A stretch of DNA of 64,000 bases from Phialocephala subalpina (taxonomy: Eukaryota > Ascomycota > Leotiomycetes > Helotiales > Mollisiaceae): assembly GCA_900073065.1 (NCBI GenBank), contig FJOG01000005.1:124001-188000 (forward strand), written 5' to 3'. Under the pieces are notes generated by a model that had not been told where the DNA came from, ran no database searches, and saw only the letters and a list, made by a program, of their open reading frames with translations. Made by a program: the position numbers and the translations under genes. Every line of letters starts with the position of its first letter. The first letter of the stretch is position 1. This document shows, piece after piece, positions 46,555-58,115 of the stretch.

Positions 46555-49500
46555 ATGTCTCCGTCAGCCGCATCCAAGTCCGCAGGTCCAGTCTACGTCG
46601 ACCCGGGGGTGCCTACGAAGCGGGCAGCTTGTGTGATTGGGATTGATGTCGGTGGCACAAACACGGATAGGTAAAAAAAACCGTGCTTCATTAGTTTTGT
46701 GTAACCTCTAACCGTTATCCAGTGTCATTCTTCAGAACAATGAGGTCCTTGCGTGGCATAAGACGCCAACTACCTCGGACATTCAAGAGGGTGTAGAACA
46801 AGCTATCGAGGCCGTTGTGGACAAAGCAAAGATTCCTTCGCATCGCGTGGACTCAGTCAAGATTGGCACGACAGTGAGGCTTCCCGGTTATACTTGTCGT
46901 TCTTTTCTATATGTGGTGGCAATTCAGAAGTCTGGATGCGAATGCTTGGCGAGCCAGTTAGTGAGACGGGAAATAATCCTGCATTAAGATATTACCGTAC
47001 TAAAACAGTCCGCGTTGATATCAGCCGAAAGCTGACTAAATATTTCTGCAGCAATTTGTCAACGCCATCCTCGAGCAGGATTCGACCAAGTTGGACAAAG
47101 TTGCTGTCATTCGATTATGCGGGCCATATTCGAAAGGCTCTCCCCCTTTCGTGGACTTTCCTCCTCGGTTACGGGACTTGATGGAAGGCCATTATGGCTA
47201 TGTCGACGGAGGATATCAAGGTATGTCTTGCTTCACCATGTTGATCCATCGTTTTGAGCATCACTTTGGTGTATCTTGGCAGGTCGAGACTGACGGTATG
47301 CAGTTGATGGCGTGCCCATTCTGTCTGTGAACAGCGAGCAGCTAAAAGAACAGGCTGCGATCATCAAGTCAAAAGACATCACCAGTGTGGTGGTGATCGG
47401 CATATATTCTCCGTCAAATCCAGCACAGGAAGAGGAAGCACGAAAGATTCTCTCTTCCGAACTTGGACCGGGTTGCGACATATCCTGTTCTTATGCAGTG
47501 GGTCGACTCGGTTTCCTTGAGCGCGAAAACGCTTGCATTTTGAATGCCAGTCTACGAAGATTTGCACGCCATGTTATTGACGGCTTCTCGCATGCTGTTC
47601 GAAAATTGGGCAGATGCAAGCTTTACATTACGCTCAATGATGGAACTCTGAGCAAGGCTTCCACGGCTGCCGAGTATCCCGTGAGATGCTTCTCCTCGGG
47701 ACCGACGAACAGCGCAAGAGGAGCTGCTTTACTTGCCAAAGCAGAAACTGCTCGCGATGCGGATCAGAGGGAGGTCCTTGTCGTTGACGTTGGAGGGTAA
47801 GCGAACTTCGAGACACCCCACTTCTTGAGGCTAAATTGTCTAGCACGACTACCGACATCTGCGCACTTCTCAAAACTGGCTATCCAAGACAATCAGCAGC
47901 ATTCGTTAAGATCGCAGGTGTGAGAACGAACTTCACCATTCCAGACGTTCACAGCATTGCTCTAGGCGGCGGCTCAATCGTTCGAGTCAAAAGCACGCGA
48001 ACATCCGTTGGTCCTGATTCGGTTGGAGCGAAATTGGACAAAGAGGGTATTGCATTCGGTGGCCATACGCTCACTGTGAGTAACATTTTCATGTTTTCAG
48101 ATCACAGACATTCCCTCCCCGAAAGTTCTAAATTCAGCATTCCGAAAGACCGACATTATTCGCATGAAAAGCCCTGGGTTTTGGGTTTCTGCGAGATAGA
48201 CATTCTTCTCTACGATTACCAAAATTGTAGAGGCATCGCTGCAGCAAAGCAGTTCAAAGTCTAGCCTCAACATACTTTGTCCTCCAAATGTGCCTCAAAA
48301 GGTTGAGACAGTCTAGCCATCCAGCACTTTGGACCATACTTATTTCCGATGACATCTTGCACCAAATGGAAACTCTCACTGACGGATAATTACTCAGGCT
48401 ACAGATCTCGTCCTGGAGAACAAGAACACCGAATACTCCGTGACTCCTGGAACCAAAGCATCTGGCCTTGCCGAAATTACAAGAGTTTTGGAAGAGGCAA
48501 TTGATCTCGTGAAGACCAAGCAAGGTGACGTAAGAGTGATCCTCGTTGGCGGCGGAAGCATCATTATTTCAAACAAGATCGCTGGTGTAGGAGAAATAAT
48601 CCGGCCACAATACCTCGAAGTTGCGAACGCTGTGGGAGCTGCGGTATGTTCTTCTCTCTCTGGTGTCGCTTGTGAGTACTCACAGATGCTAGATTGCTAA
48701 AGTAAGCGGTTCTGTGGATAAAACAGTCGTCCCAGGAGCGAAGACTATCGATCAGGAAATCGAAGCTGCCAAAGCTTTGGCTACGAGGCAATGCATTGCA
48801 GCTGGAGGCAACAAGGCGACGATAGAGGTTGTTGAGGTGGATGTCGTCCCCATCTCATACGTTACGAATGGAGCTACTCGAGTTCTCGTCAGGGTCGTTG
48901 GGGACCTGGTCGAAGGATATGAGGAGCGTCATGATGAATCAGAATCATCATCACCAAGCGACGATAAACCTCGAATTGCCAGAGATTCCGTGTCTCAATC
49001 TGCAACGAAAGGATCGAGTTATGAGATCATAGAGCAAATCGATATTCTATCCTATCGACCTCGAATTGAAGGCGATTACTGGTATCTTTCTGAATTAGAT
49101 ATCCAATTTCTGCAGGACGGCACTGGAGTTTTAGGAGTTGGATCTTGCGGAGAACCATACCCTGCATATATAGCATGCTTACTTGCACTTCGAAACGGCG
49201 AGGAGATAAAAATCAGGAGACAGGACAACTTTCCGGATAACGGTGTCGTTCTTGTTGCTGGCTTCATGGTAAGGAACCACCCTCACTGAGACGCAACCCG
49301 AGCTAACATATCTAGGGCTCTCCGAGTGTCTATTTGGAACGTGTACCAGGATTAGACGAGTGAGTGAAAATTCTCCTTTTCTCCCGAAGTTCGCTAAAAA
49401 TCTGCTGCAGAGTCACCGATTCCATGAAAGGCGTCCTGGAAGTGTGTGGCCTCTCAACTTTCGACTCTGTCATTCCCAACGAAATAGGAGGAATGAACGC

Positions 49501-50390
49501 CTTCGAAGCCCTTCTCGCCGCCCATCGGTTCGGCAAAAGCACACTTGATACGGACTTGGTTGCGAGGGCATACCCCAAGATCTGGCAGACTGTCAGATGT
49601 CTGAAGGACTTACCTGTTGCTCCTGCTGCTGTGGCGAACGGGATGGGTAATACACAAGTTTTCAAGAACACTCGTGACAACCTCGAAGCAGAAGACCTCA
49701 TGAGAGACGCTTGTACCGACCTAGGAAATCTATGCGGAATGTGCGTCTCCCCAGTGTACGGAGTCGAAGCGAGAACCCTACCCCGAAACAGCTTCTCACA
49801 CGGTACATCTCCCTTCCCCGCTCTTTCTCACAACCACTAATCCCCTTCAAGCCTGGATGATCGGTCGTTCAATCGCCCTCTCCCGTTCTCTAAAAATCGA
49901 CCCCGTAACCTCCATCCTCAAATCTGAAAACGGCATCCTCCTTTTCACCGGCAAAATAATCTCTGTAACCCGCCACGTCGCCGAGGGCTTCACCCGGGGC
50001 TCTGTCCTGCTCTCCTCTTTCTCCGATGCCGAATCTCCCTCCTCGCCAAGCCCTACCACTTCTCTCTTCGTCGAATTCGAAAACGAAAACCTCTCCGCGA
50101 TCCTGAAAGAGGAAGGGAAGAAAGACAAGGTTATCGCGGTGTGTCCGGATCTGATAACGTTCCTTGACAAGGCGAATGGTGCGCCTCTAGGGATAAGTGA
50201 TTATAAGTATGGATTGAGGGTCAGTGTTATTGCGTTGCGGGCGCCACCTGTTTGGGCGACAGAGAGGGGGCTAGAGATGGGTGGGCCGGGGGCGTTTGGG
50301 TTGGATATGGAGTATAAGAGTGTTAGTGTCGGGGAGTATGAGGAGCCGAAGAGTGTTTGGGAGATGTTTAGAGACTTGAAAGGGTCATAA
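46555..50390 (+). CDS. Hydantoinase/oxoprolinase A fused to DUF917 (985 aa), ten exons
   Basis: Large fusion protein: N-terminal hydantoinase/oxoprolinase-type ATPase (PF05378 then PF01968) and a C-terminal DUF917-type domain (PF06032). Members act on cyclic amides such as hydantoins or 5-oxoproline; the true substrate of fungal fusions is not established. Ten exons join in phase: 46555-46670, 46723-46873, 47052-47220, 47304-47796, 47844-48075, 48398-48643, 48693-49268, 49316-49359, 49411-49802, 49852-50390. The ribonuclease-H-like ATP site starts VIGIDVGGTNTDS near residue 27; a second phosphate loop VVDVGGTTTDICAL lies near 305 across an intron. VPISYVTNGATRV closes the ATPase part. From about 590, YWYLSELDIQFLQDGTGVLG begins DUF917, with GGMNAFEALLAA later. 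One intron (48076-48397) is 322 nt, long for this window. Divergent from the Atg22-like gene. Confidence 0.93.
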
Positions 50391-51247
50391 GATTAGATGG
50401 TGGGAGGGGTGTGATGATTGTGTACGATCTTTGTATTTTTCTGCTCGGTGCTAGAAAGATAAAGAGAACGATCGCTCGTTAGCAGCTTGTTGAACATGTG
50501 GATGTCCAGAGGCCGCTACGGCATTTTCACCTTTGCTACCTCAACCCCACTTTCTCTACGTTATGGATTAGCCAGGTAAACACTCTCGCCGAGCGGGAAA
50601 AGTGCTGGAACAAGTGGAGTGACGGAGACCTGTTCGCTTACTTTCAACACTAGAAGCTCGTGTTGTCGTGTTCGATCGAGACTAGAAGGCTCTAAATATA
50701 GGTAAGTCTAAAAGAAGTGGATTCTGTGGTGGCGAGTGCCGGGGCGAGGTCCTTAACATTGAACATAAATACGAGTAATGATATCATTCCTGGAGCAGGT
50801 TTTGAGATATGCACATTCGAGTGGTAGATTGAGCCACCTCGATTCCGTTTTATTTGTATTGTTTATTGTATTGCTTCAAGTTCTGTAAGCGTTCTTTGTT
50901 TTCAGTCTGCCATGTTTGTGTTTGCCGTACCCGGTATACCGGATCTCTCGGATGGAGTACCCGAAGAGCCAATTGAGGAAGTTGCGACTATTCACTGGTG
51001 CTACTGTCTTGGATGATGTCGTTGTCATTGAATATTTCTCTTTGTCGCCCCTGCCCAGCCTGGCATCATGCCGCCTACCGTCGTTGGCTGTTGACAAAAA
51101 CCAAGACCGCTAATACTTCATCAACACTTCTTAAAAAGTGCACCTCCGCTCTTTTTGCCATCCACTTTCCATCGTACAGATCTTTCGACCGTTGACAATC
51201 GTTCAATTCTTTCCTTCAGTCACAGTCACTTCAGTCATCCCTCTACA
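50391..51247. other. Intergenic region upstream of the GH17 gene
   Basis: It contains the 3' end of the HyuA-like gene and the promoter and C/T-rich leader of the glucanase (last 100 bases). Small frames around 50876-51195 show no protein character. Confidence 0.45.
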
Positions 51248-52645
51248 ATGAGATCATTCATTCTTCCGGCTTTGTTGCCAGCATTAGCACTTGCTGCTCC
51301 TGCCCCAGCTCCAAAGCGCGACAATGATGCGTGTCCTACTATGACTTTCACTTACGAAGGCGCGATCATTACGGCTCCATATACAGGACCCGGTGCACCT
51401 CAATCGTGCTTGACAGCTGCCACTTCGGTCGCTGCTCTATGTCCTACCATGACATTCACATACAATGGTGCTTTCATTACCGCTCAATACCAGGGACCTG
51501 GAACACCTCAGTCTTGCCTCACCAGCCGTACTCCAGGTCAAACATCCACCCCGCCAGCTGGAAGCTCCCCTGCGGCAACTGAGACTGGTCCTGGAAATGG
51601 TGGGCCTTCAGTAACGACCTCCGACCTCGTTGCGCCAACTACATCAGCCACTGCCTCGAGTTCGGCAGCTGCATCGCCATCATCGCCCTCAACAAGTGGC
51701 ATTGCCAAAGGATTCAACTACGGATCCGCCGGCATGACTCAATCCAGCTTCGAAACCCAATTCAATCTTGCCAAGAACCTCGTGGGAACCTCTGGCTTCA
51801 CCTCTGCTCGCTTGTACACTATGATTCAAGACGGAACGACGAACGGTGTTATCTCCGCCATTCCAGCCGCGATCGCAACCCAGACCAAACTTCTTCTTGG
51901 ATTGTTCTACCCTAATGTTGATAACGAGTTGGCTGCTCTTACAGCTGCTGCACAGCAACACGGCACCGCATTCACTGATCTCGTCCTTGGTATCTCTGTT
52001 GGTATGTCAAAAATTTCCCTCACTGATTGGTTGGATATCAAGCGGCTTCTGAGCCCATAAAACATTTGTGAGAGATATGCTGATTTGGATACAGGATCCG
52101 AAGATTTGTACCGAAACTCACCTACCGGTATTGAGAATCACTCCAACCCAGGTGCCAACCCAGCCGACATCGTCTCCTTCATTAAAGCTACACGAAACGC
52201 CATTGCAGGAACTGCACTAGCAGGCAGGCTGATCGGCCATGTTGATACCTGGACTGCATATGTCAACGGCTCCAACAACGCCGTCATCTCCGCATGCGAT
52301 TTCTTGGGTGTTGACGCATATCCATACTTCCAAAATACCCAAGCCAATGGCATTGCTAACGGTGCATTGCTCTTCGAGGATGCTTACCAACAAACTGTTG
52401 GAGTCGCCCAAGGCAAGCCCGTCTGGATCACCGAGACTGGATGGCCAGTATCCGGACCAGTGTCGGGGCAAGCAACCGCGAGCACCTCGGATGCCGAGTC
52501 CTACTGGAAGTCGGTTGGTTGTGGTTTCGCTTTCGACAAGATCCTAACGTTCTGGTATGATCTCGTAGATCAAGGTGCGAGTCCGAGCTTTGGTGTCACC
52601 GATGGTACCACGACTCCTCTTTATGATCTTTCTTGCACTTCTTAG
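51248..52645 (+). CDS. Secreted GH17 endo-1,3-beta-glucanase (434 aa)
   Basis: Glycoside hydrolase family 17 enzyme acting on beta-1,3-glucan of the fungal wall, or of a host. Exons 51248-52001 and 52095-52645 join in phase. The protein starts with a signal peptide ([18 protein letters not shown]) and a KR site that may be cleaved. Two copies of a 28-residue module, [21 protein letters not shown], lie at residues 29-56 and 65-92. A Ser/Thr/Pro linker of about 60 residues follows, a likely O-glycosylated stalk. The catalytic barrel starts [13 protein letters not shown]. The proton donor lies in GSEDLYRN just after the splice, and the nucleophile in [11 protein letters not shown]. The mature domain ends DLSCTS without a GPI-anchor signal, so it is probably secreted or wall-bound through the linker. 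A cell-wall remodelling role is inferred. Confidence 0.94.
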
Positions 52646-54808
52646 GTTCTCCCAACAGACCTCCACGATGGATGTCAAATTGGGACGTTTGAGGCAGTGG
52701 ACGTGTGTTCATGAGAAATGCATTATGTGGCGAATTAAATTGTATTGGAGGGAAGGGAAAAGCTTGATTCTGGAATGGTGTTCGGCTTTCGTCATCGAGG
52801 TGGTGGGGAAGGATGCTTGCTTTAGTCGTCTGAAAGTAGTGTTAATGTAATTGTCTCTCCCTACCTAATAAAAGATTTGTCCCGAAATATGGTCTTCTCA
52901 TCTCAACTACTTTCAGTATCTAAAAGCGTATAACGAACAGCAATCTTCCTTCTACTATGCTCAAATAAGGTTGTCTACTGCTCCACTGCGTGGTCCCTAC
53001 TACCACTTAGCACTTCAAGGAAGTCGCATCTTGGAAAGCTTGAATCACATGTCAAGAACAGCTCTGGAAAGCGTGGGAAATTAGCAAGGCAAGATGTCCC
53101 TTCTTCTTGTGCTACAAATCGCACTTGATTTTGGTGTTCTCCACCAAACACCTTCCTTTCTCACAACGACCTCTTGCCTGCTTCACAGCACTTTTCCTTC
53201 TCAGAACGACACAACTCTCCCACTACACTTCCTGCCGTTGTACCCACCTTATATTCTTCTCTTTTCAATTATAAAAGAAAGACTTTCCAAAAAAAAAAAA
53301 TTTTTATATATATTTTAAAAAGAGGGAAAGCAGAAGGCTTTCATTTCTAAGGGGGAAGAGAAGAATATAAGGTGGGTACAACGGCAGGAAGTGTAGTGGG
53401 AGAGTTGTGTAGTTCTGGCTGCCCTCACTACCGCATCCCGTCCTTCTCTGAATGATGTGTTTCGTCGTCGTCGTGTCGATATCGCTGTCGCTGATGAGGT
53501 TCGGCGTGGTGGTGTCTTGGTGTTCAGCATGGTGGTGGGAAGGTGGGAAGGAAGGTGAGTGATAATCTTGCATTCTTGCTGAGCACGGTTGGATTGTGCC
53601 GACGAAAAGAGGAGCACTTTGGATGCAATGGGAGGAAGCAAAGGATCGTGGCGCGTCATTCAATCTGGTTTGTTGCTAGTCCCAAGATCCTGTACCTGCG
53701 CTGGCACTTTCAGTCTATGGTCGCCATAACTTCAGGGCCTTCTAGGCTTCTTGTCCCTATCTCGTCAGTAGTTTGACCACCAGATTTCCAGCGCTCCGTC
53801 CCCGATCTACCGTAGCGCACGACGCTTCGCCTCGATAGAGCATGCAAACGAGTGACGAGCGAGTGAGGATGCTACCTGGAAGCCCATTAGCTTTCTCAAC
53901 AACGTCGTACTTCACCTCTTGAAAATGTGTCTCTGGGGCAAGTCTCCCGGCACGCTGAATTCCAATTCCAGCCTGGCAAGTGCGGCTTCAACAAGAATGA
54001 TGTGCTTCAACAATTCTCCGACATCTTCTACACAGATATGTGTGATGCTATTCACAGCTTTATACTGCCTTTGTTCCACTTCGCGAGCTTCTCCTCTTGT
54101 TCCTTGAGGAGATTGCCATTTTTTATCTCTTGTGCTCTAGCGATGCGACCATCGGGTGGTACGGGAGGTTTTGGAGCAGGAAGATCCAAATCTTGATCAA
54201 TGATCCACCATTTGACTGCCGAGTCTCATTTCTTCCATCCCCCCTGACCTTGAAGTGAGGTGATGTTCTCGCTGAAGATTGTTGGTCCGTAATTTTCCAT
54301 GATGATATATTATTTTTAGCTGTATGGAGGGTCCTGCTGGTAGTCAAGATGCCGTGGCTCTCTTGCAACCGATTTTTCTCGTCGTTTCTTGTTGTACTTT
54401 AGATGAATCAAAAAGAAGTTTTATTTAGTGAAAGATCGACCACTGATCATGATCTGAAAAGATGAAAATAACTTGATTTGACATTGAAGGTTCTGCGTGG
54501 AGGTAACGCTCCTTGAGCACGTGCAACCAAAACAAATATATCTCCTCTTTTCTGACTTTGTAGATTTTTCGCTGCAGGCAGTTCTTCTCAAATCGTCGCC
54601 TTTTGCATCTGGGTTCAATATTGCTGGTTGCAGATTGTGTAATAATAACTCGTCATCATTATCATTGAGGAGCTTTTCATCTAGAGCTCGACCATACACC
54701 ATATAACTCGATAGTCAAGCTGTCGAGCTCATTACTCAACATCAAGATCGATGTCTTCTCTCCTCTCTCCTTTATCTTCCCTTCGAGAGATATATCGGTT
54801 ATAAACAA
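52646..54808. other. Intergenic region holding a foldback repeat
   Basis: No gene is supported. It contains the 3' end of the glucanase, a 216-bp foldback repeat at 53202-53417, and the 3' end of the GH43-like gene. Frames at 53919-54196 and 54421-54702 lack protein character. Confidence 0.45.
53202..53417. repeat. Foldback inverted repeat, 62-bp arms
   Basis: Left arm 53202-53263 and right arm 53356-53417 are reverse complements with one mismatch over 62 bases. The 92-bp spacer has an A12 run, an AT-rich centre and a second, weaker inverted match (GAAAG..CTTTCC against GAAAGCCTTCTGCTTTCC), so almost the whole 216 bp can fold into one hairpin. No terminal duplication or coding sequence is apparent. 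Possible origins are a MITE-like element, an inverted local duplication, or a hairpin RNA source. Confidence 0.9.
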
Positions 54809-56710
54809 TCACTCAACAACTGCATACCACTTCAACTGCTGTCCAGGCAACACCACCACAGGCGGCGTCTTCCCATTAATACCCCTCAAGCTGACCTGCC
54901 CGGGCCCATTCGCAAACAGCGTCCTCGTACTAGTATTAACATCGAACATCACCTGCGAACTAGTCTGCACCAAAGTGCACAACGGCGTAACACTCAATGT
55001 CACGATCGCCATTCCCAACCTATCTCCTGCCTTAACAGCTGCGCCCACCGGAACCCGAACAACTTCAAACGCTTGAGAGACGTCGGCTGGGACGACGTTG
55101 AAGCTGGTGAGTGTCTCCCAGACGTAATGTGGTGTGAAGAAATTAGTGTTATTCGAATACCGGAATACCGTGATTGTGGTGTTGCCAGTTGGGAAGTCGC
55201 CAGCGAGATTGACGCCCACTTCTTTCAATGTCCCAGTTTTCGAACTCGCCCACGTCTGGTATAATTGATACTGTGGCAGATTACATTGTGGAGTATAAAT
55301 TTCAGTCTTTCCAGAGGAGTCGGTAGCAGTGGTAGCGATGCCGGTAGCGGAGACGTTCGTTCCCGGAGTGAAGGTTACGGAGACGGATTTTTGGAGACTG
55401 CAGTCTAGGTTTCTAATGCTGTTGTCGTCGTTGAAGGATAGGAGTTGGATTTGGTGTCCGTGGGCGGCGGTTCGGGTACCGGTTAGGCGCGCGGTGGCGA
55501 AGAGGTCTGCGACGTGCAGGTAGGAGGTCATTCCGCCGGTTGGAGAGGGGAGGGTGAGGACGCCGGTTGTTTGGCCACCGCAGGTATCAGAGGATATGAT
55601 TTGGCGGGTCCATGGTCCAGCCAAAGTCTTGGAACGATAGAAGATGAGGACGGTACCGGTGCAGAAACCGCACGTGTTGGAGGCGGAGATGTAGAAGTAG
55701 CCGTTGCGTTTAAAGATGTCTGGGGATTCGGCTTCGAAGTCTATGAGGTCGTTGGAGGAGGAGACGACATGGTAGGCTAGGCCGGTTGTGTTACGCATGT
55801 CTGGAGTGAGTTGTTGGACGTAGATTGACTGTTTTGTATTGGCTTTTATGTTTCTATAATATAGGGGGGTTCTCTTACTTGGTTGAATGGAGGCCATATT
55901 GACGCACCAGCGGTAGTGAAGTCAATCAGCGAGTAAGCCAAGTAACCAGTCCCATTGGTGACATGAACACTAAAATCACCAGCCTGGAAAGGCCCCGGAG
56001 GCTGAACACCAACAAGTGCGCGATCAGAATTCTGTACGAAACCACTCGTTGGACTACTACTCGTGAAGAGCACATACCCTGGAGAACCAGCATTGACCCA
56101 GAGGACATAGTCATTGTTAGCAGCGCTGTAGACGATGTGAGGTCGTCCACAGTTTCCTGACAAGGGAGCTAGACATAGAGTTTCGATCTCGGCTGTGTTG
56201 GGATCGAAGGCAAGGCCGTTGAAGCTCCATGTTTGGAGGTCTACAGAGGAGTAGGTTGCTACGCCACAGAACGCTGCTCCGCATCCGAACGGGAGGCCGT
56301 ACCAGATGTAGGCACCTCCAAGGAAGTCGATTTTGCCGCTTGTTCTGCTCGAAATCAGTATTTGCCCTTGAATGTATTTTGTTTGCCATCTCTCAAATCG
56401 TTCGGAACCACGGAGAGGAGTGATCAGGGGAGACTTACAAGTCAATTGCGTTTCCGTCTGTATCGAATTGATACTTTTCAAAGGTCAGCATGACATCATG
56501 TTGTTGGACAGGATGGAGATATCTCCAAGCAGGAGCTGACAAGAATACATCGTTGAAAAATGGAAGGAATGTCGAGTGAGAAGCAGTACGAACCTGAACA
56601 GCATTACTGAATGTAGTGGTGACTTGAGATGCCGCAGAGACTCTTGAAACGACAGAACCGAAGAGGACAAGGACATGGACTATGCCAGAGCTCCACATCT
56701 TGAAAGGCAT
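54809..56710 (-). CDS. Secreted GH43-like glycosidase (545 aa)
   Basis: Secreted enzyme with a five-blade propeller of GH43 type, expected to act on plant-type arabinan, xylan or galactan side chains; the precise activity is open. Exons 56594-56710, 56439-56473, 55879-56344 and 54809-55828 join in phase to 546 codons with stop. An N-terminal signal peptide (MPFKMWSSGIVHVLVLFGSVVSRVSA) is followed by VQYQFDTDGNAIDL, across two introns. The propeller has KIDFLGGAYIWYGLPFGCG, GVATYSSVDLQTWSFNG, CGRPHIVYSAANNDYVLWV and ESPDIFKRNGYFYISASNT, with the WY/GR-P-H/E-S-P-D blocks of the family. A beta-sandwich-like C-terminal part of about 170 residues follows (VNLAGDFPTGNTTITVF). The first intron is 120 nt with a GTTCGT donor; keeping it would insert a non-family stretch. 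No linker or GPI signal is visible. Confidence 0.88.
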
Positions 56711-58115
56711 GAATTGAGTAGCCTGGGGAAAGGGAACGTGGGAGAACAGAAAGGCACATTGACTGGGGCGAGAAGAGAATCTTATATCAGGACAAACCTT
56801 GATGCATCTTTAGTCGTGACCGGCGCCATTAGGTCTGCAGTCAGACCTGGAGCTGCGGGGAAGACCATGCGGAGAACCCCAATGTGGAAAACCACCATCA
56901 GCTACATGCAGTAAAATCAACATCTTTTATGCAAGAGACCTTCCGGCGAAATGGCAACCCGCGGGAAGAGCTGTCATGTCGGGATTGCGTCCACATTTGC
57001 TCGAGGAGGATGTGGTACGTCCACTATCCAAAACGTGGACGGACGAGACTGCAAAACGCATGAAGAGATTTCTGACCTGCCGAGTCGTGCTGCCGATGAA
57101 TTGTGGGAAGTCATGTGACTCTTTGCTTGCTTAGGTTTACTTGAGAAATAACAGAAAGTATGTTTAAGATTAAGAAGAGGGCTGTGTCAAAGTCAAGATG
57201 GGATGGAAAGAAGTTGTGTGGTACCAGAGGTACATTGGCCCTTACCCACCCAATCGGGACCGAGCGCAGGAAACCAACATACCATAGAACTAACATCAGG
57301 ATGTCGACAATAAGAATATTAGCAAGAGAAAGAGGGTTCTGAACCTGCAATTCAATTGACAAGAGAGCAGCGAGGGGAGATGGCAGACAACAACGAAAGT
57401 GATCACCTCATCACGTGACTAGCACTCCCCGCAGTCAGATCGGAACAGGGCTTTTTATAGATAACCTTAATTTGAGCCTCTTCTATAAAAGCCATACTCG
57501 TAGAGAAAACATCTTCAAGAATACACTCTCGAAAGTGTCAAATGTTGTCCTTTTTCATGTCTTCAAAGTCCCTGAAACCGAAGGAAATCGAGTCGCAGAG
57601 CTTGCCTCGATGGCCGTATGCCTTCGCAATGGCCTCAAAGGTTGTCGTTGGACGTTATTTCTCAAGATCTCGCATTATCGAATGCTGTTCTCTTCCTTTG
57701 CTTGCCTGCACTTTGGTGAGATCGCACCTGCAGTTTTCGTTTGGTGGCGCCGAGCTAAGCTTAGACGGGCACTAGTGTGTTGTCTTCTGGCCTAAGGCCG
57801 GAACTCTCCGTGTCGCGCTTCGAATCAACTTGAACGAGCTGACGGCGAGAACACCCAGTCACCATCATCGTCTTGCAAATTAATACTATCGATTGATTCG
57901 CAGATGCGACATCGAGTTCTTCTCTCTTTGCACTTCAATCAACCTTCCTGTCTGCGGTTGAAATGTCAAACAGAGTTGGCTAAAGTCACAACCAACCATC
58001 GCGAAATGATGTATGTGTGAACAAACGCGGCCCCTCGAATAATCCACCAAAGCATCGCCTCGATTCTTGAATCTCCTTCAACCTCTCGAATCCGCAGCTA
58101 CCTGCCGATATCGCC
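56711..58115. other. Divergent intergenic region
   Basis: It lies between the GH43-like start (-) and the AAA-bromodomain start (+) and carries both promoters. The longest frame, 126 codons at 57415, has no recognisable features. Confidence 0.45.
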
